Shown: in pieces, positions 11,001 through 20,905 of the stretch
Numbering within the stretch: the first letter of the stretch is position 1
How the letters are laid out: the number at the start of each line of letters is the position of its first letter
Source of the DNA: Cranoglanis bouderius
Lineage: Eukaryota > Chordata > Actinopteri > Siluriformes > Cranoglanididae
NCBI GenBank assembly: GCA_023630585.1
Contig: CM042541.1
Span: forward strand, 14,618,501 to 14,682,500
Direction of reading: 5' to 3'
Length of the DNA: 64,000 bases
Notes under the pieces: generated by a model
The model's database searches: none
What the model saw: only the letters and a program-made list of their open reading frames with translations
Told to the model about the DNA's origin: nothing
Translations under genes and position numbers: made by a program

Positions 11001-11522
11001 AAAACCGATCAAAACCTTCTGACTAATCAGAATCTGCAAAGAATTCAACAGCACTGTGTTCTCCCTGGATATCCATGAACCCCACTTTGAGAACCTGGGA
11101 TCTACATAAAAGTATGGTTCATTCACACAGGTGACAACTACTGGATCATCGACACCGACTATGACAACTACGCCATCACCTATGCATGCCGCACACTGAA
11201 AGACGACGGCACCTGTGATGACGGCTATGCCCTGGTGTTCTCCCGTAACCCCCGCGGCCTGCCCCCAGCCATCCAGCGCATTGTGCGGCAGAAACAGGAG
11301 GAAATCTGCATGGAGGGACAGTTCAAACCCGTGCTGCAATCAGGTCAGGCTGGGCCGGAGTATACTAACACACACCTGGACTTCAAATAAAGCACTTCTC
11401 ACAAAGAGTGCTTTTAGCCCCAGTCAATAATATACAGCGACACCTTCATAAATGAATGCATGCCTGTTGGACACTTTGTGAGGGTCACAAATTTCCTCTT
11501 TTGTTCCACAGGAGCCTGCTGA
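8070..11522 (+). CDS. rbp4l: Purpurin / retinol-binding protein 4-like, secreted lipocalin (5 coding exons)
   Basis: Coding exons 8070-8186, 9316-9452, 10042-10154, 11131-11343 and 11512-11522 join in frame at GT-AG borders to 196 aa, the length I recall for chicken purpurin. Residues 1-23 form a signal peptide (MEYYRFALLVVFLSYIEHCW). The lipocalin GxW motif is at 42-44 (YAGKWYA), followed by DPEGLFLQDNISAEYTVEED, the strand-7 motif TDYDNYA at 131-137, and the C-terminal NPRGLPPAIQRIVRQKQEE ending QSGAC. Cysteines sit where RBP4-type disulfides are expected. In the family, purpurin is secreted by photoreceptors into the interphotoreceptor matrix, binds retinol and promotes cell adhesion; it is distinct from plasma RBP4. 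The start is the first ATG after the 8067-8068 acceptor. The last exon supplies only the end of the Gly codon, Ala, Cys and the stop. I recognise purpurin rather than rbp4 from the DNYWIIDTDYDNYAITY and LSSGG segments. Confidence 0.95.
8244..9004. mobile_element. MITE-like element in rbp4l intron 2
   Basis: The left end CACTCAAAAAAATTA and the right end (CACTCAAAAAATGAATTCA as reverse complement) form an inverted repeat about 760 bp apart. The AT-rich interior has no reading frame. I could not define a target-site duplication, so the superfamily is unassigned. Confidence 0.6.
9010..9110 (-). repeat. Copy of a dispersed MITE family (rbp4l intron 2)
   Basis: GATTGGTCAGAAGGTGTTGA, TTTTCTATAACAG and GGAGTCTCCAGTGTCAGTA are the reverse complement of motifs found at 10780-11065, 58980-59130, 33740-33900 and 61235-61400. 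It is a truncated copy. Confidence 0.6.
9540..9990. repeat. Possible interspersed repeat in rbp4l intron 3
   Basis: Both ends carry inverted GATAC/GGTATC-type motifs (ATGATACCGAATATCAGTAT near 9554; GGAATATTGGTTCGGTATCTG near 9958). This hints at a decayed inverted-repeat element. Interior sequence is not recognised. Confidence 0.3.
10013..10040 (+). repeat. (TG)n tract abutting the rbp4l exon 4 acceptor
   Basis: A TG repeat with CGTG variants runs directly into the acceptor AG at 10040-10041, replacing the usual pyrimidine tract. Confidence 0.85.
10780..11065 (+). repeat. Copy of a dispersed MITE family (rbp4l intron 4)
   Basis: It contains GTTACTATAGAAATGACATA, ATTAATATAAACCGGTGAT, TGCTGTTATAGAAAA and CAACAGCACTGTG. 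This is the fullest copy of the family and lies just before the fifth coding-region exon. Confidence 0.7.
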
Positions 11523-11656
11523 GGTCTTTGACACCTTCCTTTAGTGTGCTGCCATGAGAAGACACATCCGGGGCTTTAGAGATGCAGAGGATAAAGAGCA
11601 CATCAGGGAGACGCAGTTTCCAGTTTGCTGTCTCAAGGGAAAATTGTGTTTGGGAC

Positions 11657-11662
11657 AATAAA
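11657..11662 (+). terminator. rbp4l polyadenylation signal
   Basis: AATAAA lies 135 bp after the TGA stop, followed by an AT-rich and then GT-rich stretch (AGTTCTGTCTTTG) suitable as a downstream element. It defines a short 3' UTR of about 150 nt. Confidence 0.75.
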
Positions 11663-11669
11663 TATTTTT

Positions 11670-12117
11670 TAAACAAAAGTTCTGTCTTTGAGCATTTATA
11701 GGGAATTGGGACATGCCTGTTAAGCCTTTACAAATGCTAACAAAAATACTTTCTGCCAGTAAGTAACACTTTGCAAAAACACTATAGAACTACTGATCAG
11801 GGTTAAAATATATGCTATTTATTTCTTATGCCTTGTTATACACATAACAAGTTGAGTTAAGCACAAGTAGTGAATATTTATTACTGAATTGACCCACGTA
11901 AGATGACACATTTACATTTAGAGCAGATGCCCTTATCTAGTGTTATATATTCTCCATCATAAATACTGTATATCCTCATGCTATTACAAACAGGTCAGGG
12001 TTTAAAAATACCAAAAAAGCTAACTCTGTTAGAGAGGAGTTGATACAGTAAGTTTGTACAGAAATTTAAAAAAAAAAAAAAAAAAGGTCTAGATTTGAGT
12101 CTGCATACATGGAACTT
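11670..12117. other. Intergenic, nothing recognised
   Basis: AT-rich spacer after rbp4l. A 40-bp piece near 11910-11950 (ACATTTACATTTAGAGCAGA) resembles a SINE tail. No gene signal is seen. Confidence 0.5.
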
Positions 12118-12425
12118 AATTCATTCATTCATCTTCAGTAACCAATTCATACTGGACAGGGTGGATTTGAGCCAATCCCGGGAACTCTGAGTGCAGGGCG
12201 AGAGCATTTACCCTGACTGGGATGCCAGACCATCGCAGGGCACTACTAACACACACATATTCACACACTCATTCACACCTATGGCCAGGTTAGTGTAATC
12301 GATCCACCAGTGGGAGGAAACTGGAGAACCAGGAGGAAACCCACATGGACAGGACACGTGAAAGTGCACACAGACAGTATCCTGAGCTCAGGGTTAAATC
12401 CAGGACCTTGGAGCTGTGAGGCAAC
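12118..12425 (+). repeat. L2-like LINE 3' fragment
   Basis: CATTCATCTTCAGTAACC, CCAATCCCGGGAACTCTGAG, CCATCGCAGGGCACTA, TGGGAGGAAACTGGAGAACC and GGAGCTGTGAGGCAACAATG match, in order, the well-known fish LINE tail. Only the 3' part is present, and similar pieces occur at 34320-34440 and 63370-63495. Confidence 0.65.
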
Positions 12426-12429
12426 AATG

Positions 12430-13110
12430 TCCACATGATACTTTTCATCTGTAATTTGTGAAACCTAGAGTGCACATTAACAATATGTTTCACTAAGGTA
12501 GTATTTACACTTGTGTCACACCCAAACAAGACTGCACTACTGTACACTAGGCACTTAAGCCCAATTAACAGGGATATGTCTAGAAAAGGTCAGGTGGACT
12601 TTTCCTGAATGAAGCTGAAACATTAAAACCTGAGCACTGTTAAGTCACAACAGCTCCAAATCAGCACAGAACCTGGATCTGTGTGTTAAAGCCAATTCAC
12701 AAAGAATGCATTTCTGAAGCGTTTCTGGGTGGATGTCACACAGTGTCATGTGAAAAACTCGAGCCATCTCCATTGAATGTTGTTTTTTCTTTGTCACCTG
12801 CCAGCATTTAACCTAATATACCTCAATAATAAGATTACACTCTATAATACTAATACACCTATATAATATACTATTGTAGCTATAATAATAAAAATCATCT
12901 AGAGTTGGTACATATACAAAATACTGTGCAAGTTTTAGACTAATTTTTCTATATACATTTTGTCTTAGGTGTACTGTGCAATACTGTGTCTGAAAAAAGG
13001 AGCAATGTTAGCATATTTTAAAACAGAGACTTTGTCTGATGTGGAGAAAGAGGAGGAGAACCAATTAGAAAAAGTAACTAGTAAAACAATTAGAAAAAAA
13101 AAAAGAAAGT
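12430..13110. other. Intergenic spacer, no gene seen
   Basis: AT-rich unique-looking DNA with a purine-rich, low-complexity stretch around 13040-13110. No exon-like segment with both splice sites was found. Confidence 0.45.
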
Positions 13111-13119
13111 GTAAATGTA

Positions 13120-13440
13120 ATTGTCAGGTGGCAGAGACGGTTGCAGTTGCCGGTGAAGTTTATTAAGTACATTCATCAATCCAAAATGTGAAAAAGGTTC
13201 AAGGTGAAAAAAAAGGCTTCAGGTGATCAGCAAACCACATAGACAGGTCAAAATCCAAACTCGTGAAACCAGGTAACAAAGTCAAAAAACAGAATAACTA
13301 GAACAATAACAAAAGACTTGGTAAGTCAGGCAATGCTGCTCTGAGCATTACTTCACAGTGACTGAGCACTAGAGAATCCTTCATATAGTAGCAGGTGTGA
13401 TTGGAAACAGGTGTGCATGATCGGTATTCGCGAGAGAATA
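13120..13440 (-). mobile_element. Possible LTR fragment
   Basis: TGTCAGGTGGCAGAGACGG followed by GAAGTTTATTAAG resembles, on the minus strand, the 3' end of a fish LTR (an AATAAACTTC polyadenylation region near the terminus). The remainder (GGTGTGATTGGAAACAGGTG) also has LTR-like wording. No target-site duplication or partner LTR was found. Confidence 0.35.
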
Positions 13441-13928
13441 CAGCACTCACTCTTTTTTGGGTAAGAATCTACCAACATTGCACATCTTGATTTGGCAATT
13501 TTATTCCACTCTTCCTTGCAACAATGCTCCAGATTGATCAAATTGGGAGGGGATCTCCTGTGCACAGTCCTCTACGAGTTATTTCACAGGTTTTCAATAG
13601 AATTTAGATCTGGGCTCTGACTGGGCCATTCGAAAACATTGATCTACTTTTTCGGAAGCTATTCCTTTGTATTTGAATTTGTGCTTTGGGTCGTTTTCAT
13701 GTTGGAATGTGAAAATGTTTCATCTTCAGCTGTTTAACAGAAGCCTGCAGGTTTTTTGCCAAAATACATTGGTATTTGGAGTTATCCATGATTCCCTCCA
13801 TCTTAGAGCCCTAGTCCCAGCTGAAGAGAAGCAGCCCATAGCATGATCCTGCCACCACCATGCTTCACCATGGGTATGGTGTTCTTTGGGTGATAAGCTA
13901 TCTTGTTTTTGCACCAAAAATATCTTTA
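13440..13928 (-). mobile_element. Truncated Tc1-like element
   Basis: In order it holds TTTTTTGGGTAAGAATCTACC, shortened core TGGGTAAGAATCTACC, then ATCTCCTGTGCACAGTCCTC, TCAATAGAATTTAGATCTGG, AGCATGATCCTGCCACCACC and GGTATGGTGTTCTTTGGGTG. These are the minus-strand coding region of a common fish Tc1-like transposase. It breaks off where the L1 fragment begins. Confidence 0.75.
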
Positions 13929-13941
13929 AGAATGATGCAAC

Positions 13942-14096
13942 TGTGGAAACCAAAATGCAAATCATTATCATATCTTCTGGGATTGCCATGTTATCAAAGA
14001 TTATTGGAAAGAGATACACATTGTCCTACAATATATTTTTAAATGTGTAATATCCCTCGAAATTAAAACATTATATTTTGGATATACAGTGCTGTG
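13942..14096 (+). mobile_element. L1-type retrotransposon ORF2 C-terminal fragment
   Basis: In the frame starting at 13942 the translation contains NHYHIFWDCHVIKDYWKEIH followed by LQYIFK. This matches the Cys/His-rich C-terminal motif (H..FW.CP.I..FW..V) of L1-like ORF2 proteins. Only about 50 codons survive, and a Tc1-family repeat begins directly at 14097. Confidence 0.7.
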
Positions 14097-14585
14097 CAAA
14101 AGTTTTAGGCACATGCAAAGAAATGCTGTAGAGCAAAGATGCCATCAAAATAATGAAATTAAATGTGTCTACATTTGAAAAATACCGTAAAGAGCAGTAA
14201 ACATTAGTCAAATGAAACAAAGTCAATATTTGGTGTGACAAAAAAAATAAAAATAAAAATTTTTATAAGGAAATGAGCTGGTAAGTTTTATTGAGCATCT
14301 TGCAGAACCAGCCACAGTTCTTCTGGAGACTTTGACTTTCACACTTGCTTCTTATTTTTGCAGCGAAACCCAGCAGCCTTCATTGTGTATTTTGTCTGAA
14401 AAGTGTCTCTTACATAATATGTTGCTTTCTTTAATGACATACAAACATTTTTCTGTAACATTTAATTTTGTGCTAGAAAACTAAGGTTTGGGAATCTAAA
14501 ATGTTTTTTGTACTGACTTGATAATGTAGAAGTCATCAAATAAAAAAATCTATGACAAAGTTTGTACTAAAAAAATAGAATTATG
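14097..14585 (+). mobile_element. Truncated copy of the CAGTACTGTGCAAAAG Tc1-like family
   Basis: After a TA it begins CAGTGCTGTGCAAAAGTTTT, and it shares AGAAATGCTGTAGAGCAAAG, AGTCAATATTTGGTGTGAC and TTCTGGAGACTTTGACTTTC with the copy at 43195-43679. The right terminus is lost. Confidence 0.75.
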
Positions 14586-15215
14586 CACAAAAGGTTCTAC
14601 CTAGGTCTCATCAGACCTTGACTACATTGTAGGTGATAGGTGGTCTTATGGCTTCTGTGGTGAGAAATGGCTTCTTTCAAGCCACTCTACGTCATATGAA
14701 GAATTCAAGAGAATGTTGTCGCATGCAGGGAGTGACCAGTACTTGCCAGATATTCCTGCAGCTCCTTTAATTTGCCATAAGTCTCTTGGTAGCCTCCCTG
14801 ATAAGTTTTCTTCTTGTCCTTTTGTCAGTTTTGGAGGGATGTTCAAAACTGGAGTGCCCCATTTTCTGCACTTGTTGATGATGGCCTTCACAGTGTTCAA
14901 TGGTACAGCTAATGTAATGGTACAGCTAATACAGTACATGCTTTGTAAGCTCTTTGCATATGGCTTCAGCAGTCAGACGAAACCAAGAAGATGTCAAGAA
15001 GATCCTGAAGAAACAGCTGATCTGTGGTTAATCACGATCACTTCACTGATGACAGGAATATGAGAATTACTTTTGAACATGAGTGTGAAAAACCCTACAA
15101 TTTTTTTTTTTCACTTAAATTTTGTTGTTTCATATTAACAGTGGAAAAAGATCTGACCTGATTTATCTTGGTTTCATTATTTACATCATAAAAACCTACA
15201 ATTTTTACAGTGCTG
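14586..15215 (-). mobile_element. Decayed Tc1-like transposon fragment
   Basis: Minus-strand translations contain NTVKAIINKCRKWGTPVLN followed by PPKLTKGQEENL, the linker after the first helix-turn-helix of Tc1-like transposases. Only the N-terminal half is represented, with stops. Confidence 0.65.
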
Positions 15216-15329
15216 TGTAGATTTTTTATATCCACTTATTTATCTGATACTTATCCACTCCATTTATTTATTTATGAAGTGATTTTGTATTTTCCTTTTT
15301 TATTATTTATTTATTTATATCCTTGTTTT

Positions 15330-16183
15330 TGTTAGAGCTCTCGCCAATCGCTGCTCCGGGAAGGAACAGCATGAATCGCTGCCCCGCTACGGAGCAGCAT
15401 GTCTGCGCGCTTTCTAGCGCTATTAAACAGAACTCTGAGCTGGACATTCCTTTCACTAAGACTCTGGTTTTGTTTACGTTGCCATGTGCTCCTGTGTTTT
15501 TGTTTACGTCATTTCTCTTCCCCCGCTTCCTTATTGGTCCGTTGGGTTTATGTCACGTTATGTTTCCTCCCATGTTTTGTCATTGGTTCAACCGTTATTG
15601 TCTAATTATTGTTTCCAGGTGTCGTGTGTTTCTTCTCATTTGCGTTTAATTTCCTTTGTTACTAAAACCCCTATTTTGGTCCACGTCATGGCGGAGTACT
15701 GATGTCGAATAACTGAAAGGGACTCGTGATAGTTAAACGTAACGATATGTTCCTAATGATAATGATCAGTAGCGAGGAAGCTAAAGCTTCGTAGTTTTTT
15801 CCTAGGTTTTTGTTTACCAGGTGTTCCCTGGTCCTTGCGCTAGTTCTGAAGTTTTTGTTTACTCGGCGCTCCCGGGTTCCTGAATGTATGTCTCGCTACT
15901 TCCTGGATTTTTGCCCTGTAAGCCTTTGGATTAATGTTTCATGACGTTTGGGATTTTTGCTCTGTAAGCCTTTGAATTAATGTTTCATGACTTTCTGGAA
16001 TTTTGCCCTGTAAATGTTTTCTTCAGTGGCTAACCCATTTTTGGAAAAGTGATATGCTTTCCTCTGTATTTATTATGTTGATGTCCATTCACTTTTGTAT
16101 GTGCCCTGTGTTTGTTCCTAATAAACTGACCACTTTCCCCTGCGAGTGCATCCTGTCTAACTCTTAACCCCAGTGATGTAACA
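15330..16183 (+). mobile_element. Solo LTR with 5-bp target-site duplication
   Basis: The 854-bp unit begins TGTTAGAGCTCTCGCC and ends AGTGATGTAACA, so TGTTA/TAACA form the terminal inverted repeat typical of LTRs. GTTTT directly flanks both sides (15325-15329 and 16184-16188). TAATAAACTGACC near 16120 looks like its polyadenylation signal region. It is GC-richer than its surroundings, and no internal retroviral region is attached, so it is a recombined solo LTR. A diverged inverted copy lies at 20144-20905. Confidence 0.85.
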
Positions 16184-16189
16184 GTTTTA

Positions 16190-16900
16190 CTGAATAGTTT
16201 TTCTGTGTCTTGGCACAGAGGAATTCTTGTATGTGGTATACTGTATACCCCAGCACATTTTGTATATGTTTAACATTACATATTATTTTTAAAAATATAT
16301 CCCTTTTACAGAATTTGTTTACATGTGAATAATTATTTTCAGAGACGCTGTATGTTCTGGATATAAGGACGAAGCACTTTTCTCCAAAACATCCTGATTC
16401 TCTGGAAACTTTGTAGTGTGTAGCAATTGCTGATGCATGTGCATTAAGCTTGGTGTGTGTTGCAATTTCCACAGGTTATATATGTTATATTATTACTGCT
16501 GAATTAGTTTATATGTATATACCTATGTGGCTAAACTAACTGATCACACCACCCAATTTAAGCAAAATGCCTATAGAAGTTATACTAATAGCATATTCTC
16601 ACAGTAATAAGCTGATAATCAATCACCCAAGCAGTAAAGGCAGTCTAACACATCTGAGTCTGTAAATTATATGCCTTGGTTAATTTTTTTCCACTGTTGA
16701 CGTTACTGATTCTTATCTACTAACCCTTGCACTTGGACACAAATTCACTACCATCTAATAAAACAATAAGTAACCAAACATACTGCAAGAAATGGCTATG
16801 AACAAAATAAAACATTAACCAGAGTTGATGTCAACAAACTAACAAATGCTGAAGGTGCAAAATCCTTCTGCAAATATTAATCTACTGATATTTTATATTT
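16190..16900. other. Intergenic, nothing recognised
   Basis: AT-rich spacer between the solo LTR and a Tc1-like relic. No exon or repeat family was identified. Confidence 0.5.
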
Positions 16901-16909
16901 GATGAACTT

Positions 16910-17345
16910 AAAAAATAGCAAAAATATTGGACAAAGTTTTGACACACTGTTATGTGAGTAGTTAGTAACACCCCCTTTACCAGATATCTCAGCCTGCAAA
17001 CACTTTTTGTGGTCAGCTAGGAGTCTTTCTATTCTTGATGAATAAATATTCATTCACTCTTCCCTACAGAACACTTCTTGTTCTGAGATATTCTTGGCCA
17101 ATATTGCATGCACAGCATCTACACACAGATTTTCAGTGATGTTCAAGTCAGGAGACTGTGAGGGCCATTCCGAAACCTTCAGTTTGCATTCCTTGAACTA
17201 GTTCATGGTGTATTTTGAAGCATGTTTTGGTTAATTGTCCTGTTATCAAAGGCAGCTTATTTTCAGCTTCAGTTTCTTGACTGACTGTGTCGCATTTTCT
17301 TCTGGTATTTGCTGATATTCACTGGAATCCATTCTTCCATCTACC
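16910..17345 (-). mobile_element. Decayed Tc1-like element
   Basis: TTCAGTGATGTTCAAGTCAG, GACTGTGAGGGCCATTCCG and TTGTCCTGTTATCAAAGGCA are the minus-strand coding segment for a Tc1-like DDE domain. The ends are eroded and there is no open frame. Confidence 0.65.
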
Positions 17346-17349
17346 TATG

Positions 17350-17600
17350 TGCTGCATCCCAATTAGCCTACTCTCCATCCTAAATAGTATCCGAGATTAG
17401 AATCAGTGTGTATATTGAAACGAGTATTCCAAAGGTACTCGGATGGTCTACTATTTCCGGTAGATTTTCAAAGTGTGGATCCATGGACACTTTTTCAGCT
17501 AATACTGCCCACAACTCCTTGCGTGAGGGAGGAGGAGTTTTGTGATGGTTTGCTTTGCCGAATTCAACCAGTAAACATGGTGGATTAGTGTAATGCATTT
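17350..17600. repeat. Unclassified DNA-transposon-like repeat
   Basis: GCATCCCAATTAGCCTACTC followed by CTAAATAGTATCCGAGATTA and CGAGTATTCCAAAGGTA looks like a familiar fish repeat body. Superfamily not assigned. Confidence 0.4.
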
Positions 17601-18010
17601 AGAGAGATGGAAATAAAAGGTGGAAAAATAAATGGTAAATTAAATTATATAGTATATATTATATAAGAAATAATGAATGAAGAAAGGCTGAAATGCAACA
17701 ACTGGGCAACAACTGTTCTTGGTCTTCCAGATATTGACTTGACTTCCACAGTTCACCTTAACTGCCATTTATTTATGACATTTTGAAGATTGGAAATTGT
17801 AAGCTGGAAGGGCTTTGATTTTTTATTTTTTTTTAATATTCTTCTTTCCTTTGTTAATTACGCACTTTTGCACATGCCATAATTATTATTTTATATATAC
17901 AGTCATGTGAAAAAATAAGTACAACCCATGGAATTTGTTTGCTTTTTTGACATATTTGGACAAGCAAACATCTGATCCTCTTTGAAACAGTGCCTATTAA
18001 TAAAGGTGAT

Positions 18011-18308
18011 CAGGTGTGGACTGGCCATTGGGAAGTTCGGGAATTTTCCTGCCGGGCCAGTCTTTTTTCCCTAACCCCGGCATTATATAGCCTATAGACA
18101 GATATTCCTGTCATCTTAGCTGCAGTGACACGGTTTCATCGTTTTACATATTAGCTTAACACAAACAATACAAATGAACAGATTGTGTTTTTTCTTTAAT
18201 TAATGATTTGTTGATCGAGAAACATGTTGTGTCATTTAGAATTTGGTGTCTCAAATTGGGGCCGCTTGACAAATTCCCGGGCTGCTTTTTGTTGCCAGTC
18301 CGCTCCTG
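18011..18308. mobile_element. hAT MITE nested inside a Tc1-like element
   Basis: It is 298 bp with inverted ends CAGGTGTGGACTGGCCA and CAGGAGCGGACTGGCAA (right, reverse complement). A perfect 8-bp target-site duplication AAGGTGAT lies at 18003-18010 and 18309-18316. It interrupts the left inverted repeat of the Tc1 host and so is younger than that insertion. Confidence 0.9.
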
Positions 18309-18584
18309 AAGGTGATACACTCTATCAAATGACACATAAAATTGAATTGTTTTTTGTAATTTTCAAAATTTAAATGAACAAAAAACAGGTCAGTCACATG
18401 GAAAAGTAAGGACACCCCTAGATTTATCACACTTTCAAATCAATAAAATTTGAATCAGGTGTTAAAGATTGGGTGCCAGTGATTAGAACCTGTTTAGGGA
18501 GTGCAGGTGGAACCTGTCTTATTTATTCCCCTCTCATATCTAGTGTCTGGTATTCCCTTTGCTATTGAGGTGTGTGGTGTCATC

Positions 18585-19497
18585 ATGCCAAGATCTAAAG
18601 AGTTCTGTAAGGCCTCCAGAAAAAACATGCCTATGAGTCTGGCAAGGGATTTTAAAAGATTATTTGAAATACATCATTCCACTGTAAGACAAATCATCTA
18701 CAAATGGCACAGATTTGAAATGACTGCCAATTTGTCCAGGACTGGCCATCCCAGCAAATTCAGCCCAAGAGCAGACCGTCTGATCCAAAAAGAAGTTTCC
18801 AAGAACCTCAAAATTTCATCACAGGATCTGCTTGTAAGTCTTGGTGTCAAAGTGCATGCTTCTACAATTAGAAAGAGATTGCACAAATTTGATCTGCATG
18901 GGAGGTGTGCCAGGAAAAAGCCGTTGCAAGACTACAGTTTGCCAATGAGCATATAAGCAAAGACCAGGCCTTTTGGAATAATGTGCTCTGGACAGACGAA
19001 TCAAAGATAGAGCTGTTTGGCCACAGTAACAGCAAACATGTTTGGCACAGACCAAAGTCAGCTTTTCAGGAGAAGCACCTCATACCAACTGTGAAGCACA
19101 GTGGTGGAAATGTTATGGTTTGGGTTTGCTTCGCTGCCTCAGAGACTGGAATGTTTGCATTCACTGATTCAACTATGAATTCTGCATTATATCAAAGAGT
19201 GCTTGAAGATAATGTGAGGCCACCTTTGCAAAAGCTGAAGTTGAACTGAAAGTGGACCTTTCAACAGGATAATGATCCTATGCACACTAGCAAATCCACA
19301 AAGGAAGAAAAAAAATGAAGAAATGGAGGGTTATGGAATGGCCTAGTCAAAGCCCGGATTTGAATCCCATTGAAATGTTGTGGGGGGATTTGAAACAGGC
19401 AGTAAGAAAACCCTCAAACATCTTGCAACTCAAAGAATATTGCATGGAAGAGTGGTCAAAAATTACAGCAATCCTGGTGAACAATACTAGCTTCTGA
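18585..19497 (+). pseudogene. Broken Tc1-like transposase
   Basis: From MPRSKEFCKASRKN it reads the helix-turn-helix region (FEIHHSTVRQIIYKW, LSRTGHPSKFSPRADR). A frameshift near 18930 leads into RLQFANEHISKDQAFWNNVL with the first catalytic Asp in WTDESK. An in-frame TGA at about 19247 precedes the second Asp (FQQDNDPMHTSKSTK). The third acidic residue is in SQSPDLNPIEMLWGD. The three catalytic positions are kept, but at least one frameshift and one stop make it inactive. Confidence 0.85.
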
Positions 19498-20143
19498 AGC
19501 CAAGGGTGTACTTACTTTTTCCACAGGAGAATATCACATCTATTGATATTTCTGTTGAATAAATGATTGAAAAAATGAAAAAAATTTTCATTGTGGTTTT
19601 GTTCAAATGCATCATCTTCATTAATAGGCACTGTTTCAAAGATGATCAAATGTTTGCTTGTCCAAATATATATACAGTGGGTATAGAAAAGAATCACCCC
19701 CTTTAAAATAATCACATTTTGTTGCTTTTCAGTCTGAAATGAAGATGGACACAGTTTTTGTTTTATCCAGCTGTATTTACTCAGTGCAACTTATAACATC
19801 CAAGTGAAAGATATAACACCAACATGTCAGAATTATTTTTTTTTTAATTAAAAAACAATCATTTAGTTGGAAAAAGGATCACCTCCCCATTTTGTTGAAC
19901 TACCTTTTGTTTTAATTACAGTCTTTAGTCTGTTGGGATATGTCTCTACTAACTTTGCACATCTAGACTTTGCAATATTTACCCACTCTTCTTTGCAGAA
20001 CTGCTCAAGTTCAGTTAAATGTGATGGTGACTTTTTGTGGACTGCAGACTTCAAGTCATTCCACAGATTTTCAATGGGGTTTAAGTCTGGGCTCTGAGTA
20101 GGCCATGCAAGGACATTCACCTTTTTCTCCTTCAACCACTGTG

Positions 20144-20905
20144 TGTTATGGAGGACACACGGGGACTGGATGCAAGTGCTGGGGAAAAGTCCGTTTATTA
20201 GGGATATGACCAAAAGTAAAGGAACATAGGTAAAAATGGGAAATAACGCAAGATGAAGGCAGAGTCCAAAAACAAACAATAATCCTCACAACAGGCAAGG
20301 CAATAATTCCACAAACTCGCGAGGCGTAAATCCAAAAAGGGCAAGGCAATAATCACACAAGGGTGAGGCGATAATCCACAGAGTAACTAGGCATAAATCC
20401 ACAAAGAACAGGGCAATAATCACACAAGGGCGAGGGGATAATCCACAGAGTAACTAGGCATAAATCCACAAAGAACAGGGCAATAATCACACAAGAGCGA
20501 GGCGATAATCCACAGAGTAACAAGGCAAGAGTCCACAGTCCAGGAAACGCGAGGTGAGTGCAAAAGCAACGAACATCCATTTAATTCAATCTAAACACAA
20601 TCTAAACACAATTCAATATATTTCAGTTCATTTCAAACAATACACATTACTCCGCCCCGAGGCGGAGAAACAAAGGGGTTTAAATAATGGAAATGAAACA
20701 AGGACAAACACAAAACACCTGAAACTAATAATGAAACAAAACAGAACACCAATGAACGGATGGGGCGGAGACATAACGTAAACAAAGAACCAATCAGAAA
20801 CCGAGGGCAGAGACATGACGTAAACCAAAACAAAGAAGCACATGGTCACGAAAACAAAACGAGAGTCTATGAATGGGCGATCGTGCCACTCGCTGTCCTC
20901 AGCGA
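20144..20905 (-). mobile_element. Diverged LTR of the 15.3-kb family, with internal minisatellite
   Basis: It begins TGTTATGGAGGACACACGGG. Read on the minus strand it aligns with the solo LTR at 15330-16183 in two blocks: the end (CGGACTTTTCCCCAGCACTT versus GACCACTTTCCCCTGCGAGT) and the promoter-like block (CATGTGCTTC, TTTACGTCAT, GATTGGTTC, TTAAACCCC). The other terminus is missing or diverged, and no target-site duplication was found. Confidence 0.7.
20280..20545. repeat. Minisatellite, about 67-bp unit, three to four copies
   Basis: GCATAAATCCACAAAGAACA recurs at 20391 and 20458, with related sequence before and after (GGCGATAATCCACAGAGTAA). It lies inside the LTR copy at 20144-20905 and is absent from the related solo LTR. 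Confidence 0.8.

Larger units (their letters stand above)
17900..19667 (+). mobile_element. Tc1-like element, interrupted by a hAT MITE
   Basis: The left end starts after TA at 17898-17899. Inverted repeats are visible as TTTGGACAAGCAAACATCTG on the left and its reverse complement near the right end (CAAATGTTTGCTTGTCCAAA), extended by CAGTGCCTATTAAT. The outermost bases of the right end are missing where the next Tc1 copy begins. Without the MITE and its duplication it is about 1.46 kb. Confidence 0.85.

Noticed and set aside
20144..20905. Second solo LTR with its own target-site duplication
   Set aside because: TGTTA begins the segment, but I could not find the matching terminus or a repeated 5-mer; it is reported only as a diverged partial copy.
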